Assembly: GCA_000434435.1 (NCBI GenBank) | Contig: FR895624.1 | Span: 2,805 to 24,678 of the forward strand | DNA from: Firmicutes bacterium CAG:475 | GTDB lineage: Bacteria > Bacillota > Clostridia > Christensenellales > CAG-917 | Direction: 5' to 3' | DNA length: 21,874 nucleotides | Shown here: positions 21,848 through 21,874 of the stretch, in pieces | Numbering within the stretch: the stretch's first letter is position 1 | Layout: each line of letters opens with the position of its first letter | Notes under the pieces: model-generated | What the model saw: the letters and a program-made list of their open reading frames with translations, nothing else | What the model was told of the DNA's origin: nothing | Database searches by the model: none | Program-made: the position numbers and the translations under genes

Positions 21848-21874
21848 GTTCGATTTGCAGGGGGAGTTCAAGTT

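Noticed and set aside
21575..21871. 98-codon minus-strand frame at the window end
   Set aside because: It runs through the terminator, the palindromic element and the antisense of a clear lipoprotein gene, with no family features.

Overview
The window looks like a chromosomal piece of an anaerobic Bacillota (Clostridia-like, possibly an uncultured gut lineage). The grounds are moderate-to-low GC, strong AGGAG-type ribosome binding sites, a PflX-like radical SAM protein, lipoprotein signals, and a CUT1-type ABC importer carrying its own UgpC/MsmK-like ATPase. No taxonomic marker is present, so this placement is an inference.

Left part (1-4518): the 3' end of an FAD-dependent oxidoreductase, a short-form PflX-like radical SAM protein and a DUF1294 membrane protein. 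A pyrimidine-salvage unit follows: uracil permease, then uracil phosphoribosyltransferase (upp). In front of the permease lies a complete small transcription unit that is easy to overlook. It has an extended -10 promoter, a 40-codon leader ORF with a good RBS, a hairpin followed by a U-rich tract inside that ORF, and an intrinsic terminator starting 4 nt after its stop codon. This is the layout of the enteric pyrBI attenuator, which senses UTP through transcription-translation coupling.

Middle (4519-10022): about 700 bp of imperfect repeats built around the 3' end of a minus-strand tRNA-Arg(ACG). Then come a TetR-type regulator divergent from a GT4 glycosyltransferase, a minus-strand M28-like peptidase homologue with unusual ligand motifs, and a minus-strand DUF998-like six-TM protein. 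Several have recognisable promoters, terminators or dyads.

Right part (10023-21874): a gene-poor 0.5-kb stretch with one structured element and a promoter, then one long co-directional cluster. It comprises a possible small ORF, two membrane proteins of unknown function, an ABC ATPase, two permeases, a solute-binding lipoprotein, a lipoprotein with an apparently intact staphylococcal-nuclease-like site plus an OB-like domain, and a 990-aa lipoprotein of OB-fold-like and Ig-like modules. The genes from the small membrane protein to the first permease overlap by 1-4 nt, and no intrinsic terminator is seen until 21745. The importer is of a sugar-transporter type. A surface nuclease and a multi-OB lipoprotein in the same cluster suggest, as a hypothesis, capture and digestion of extracellular nucleic acid with uptake of the products.
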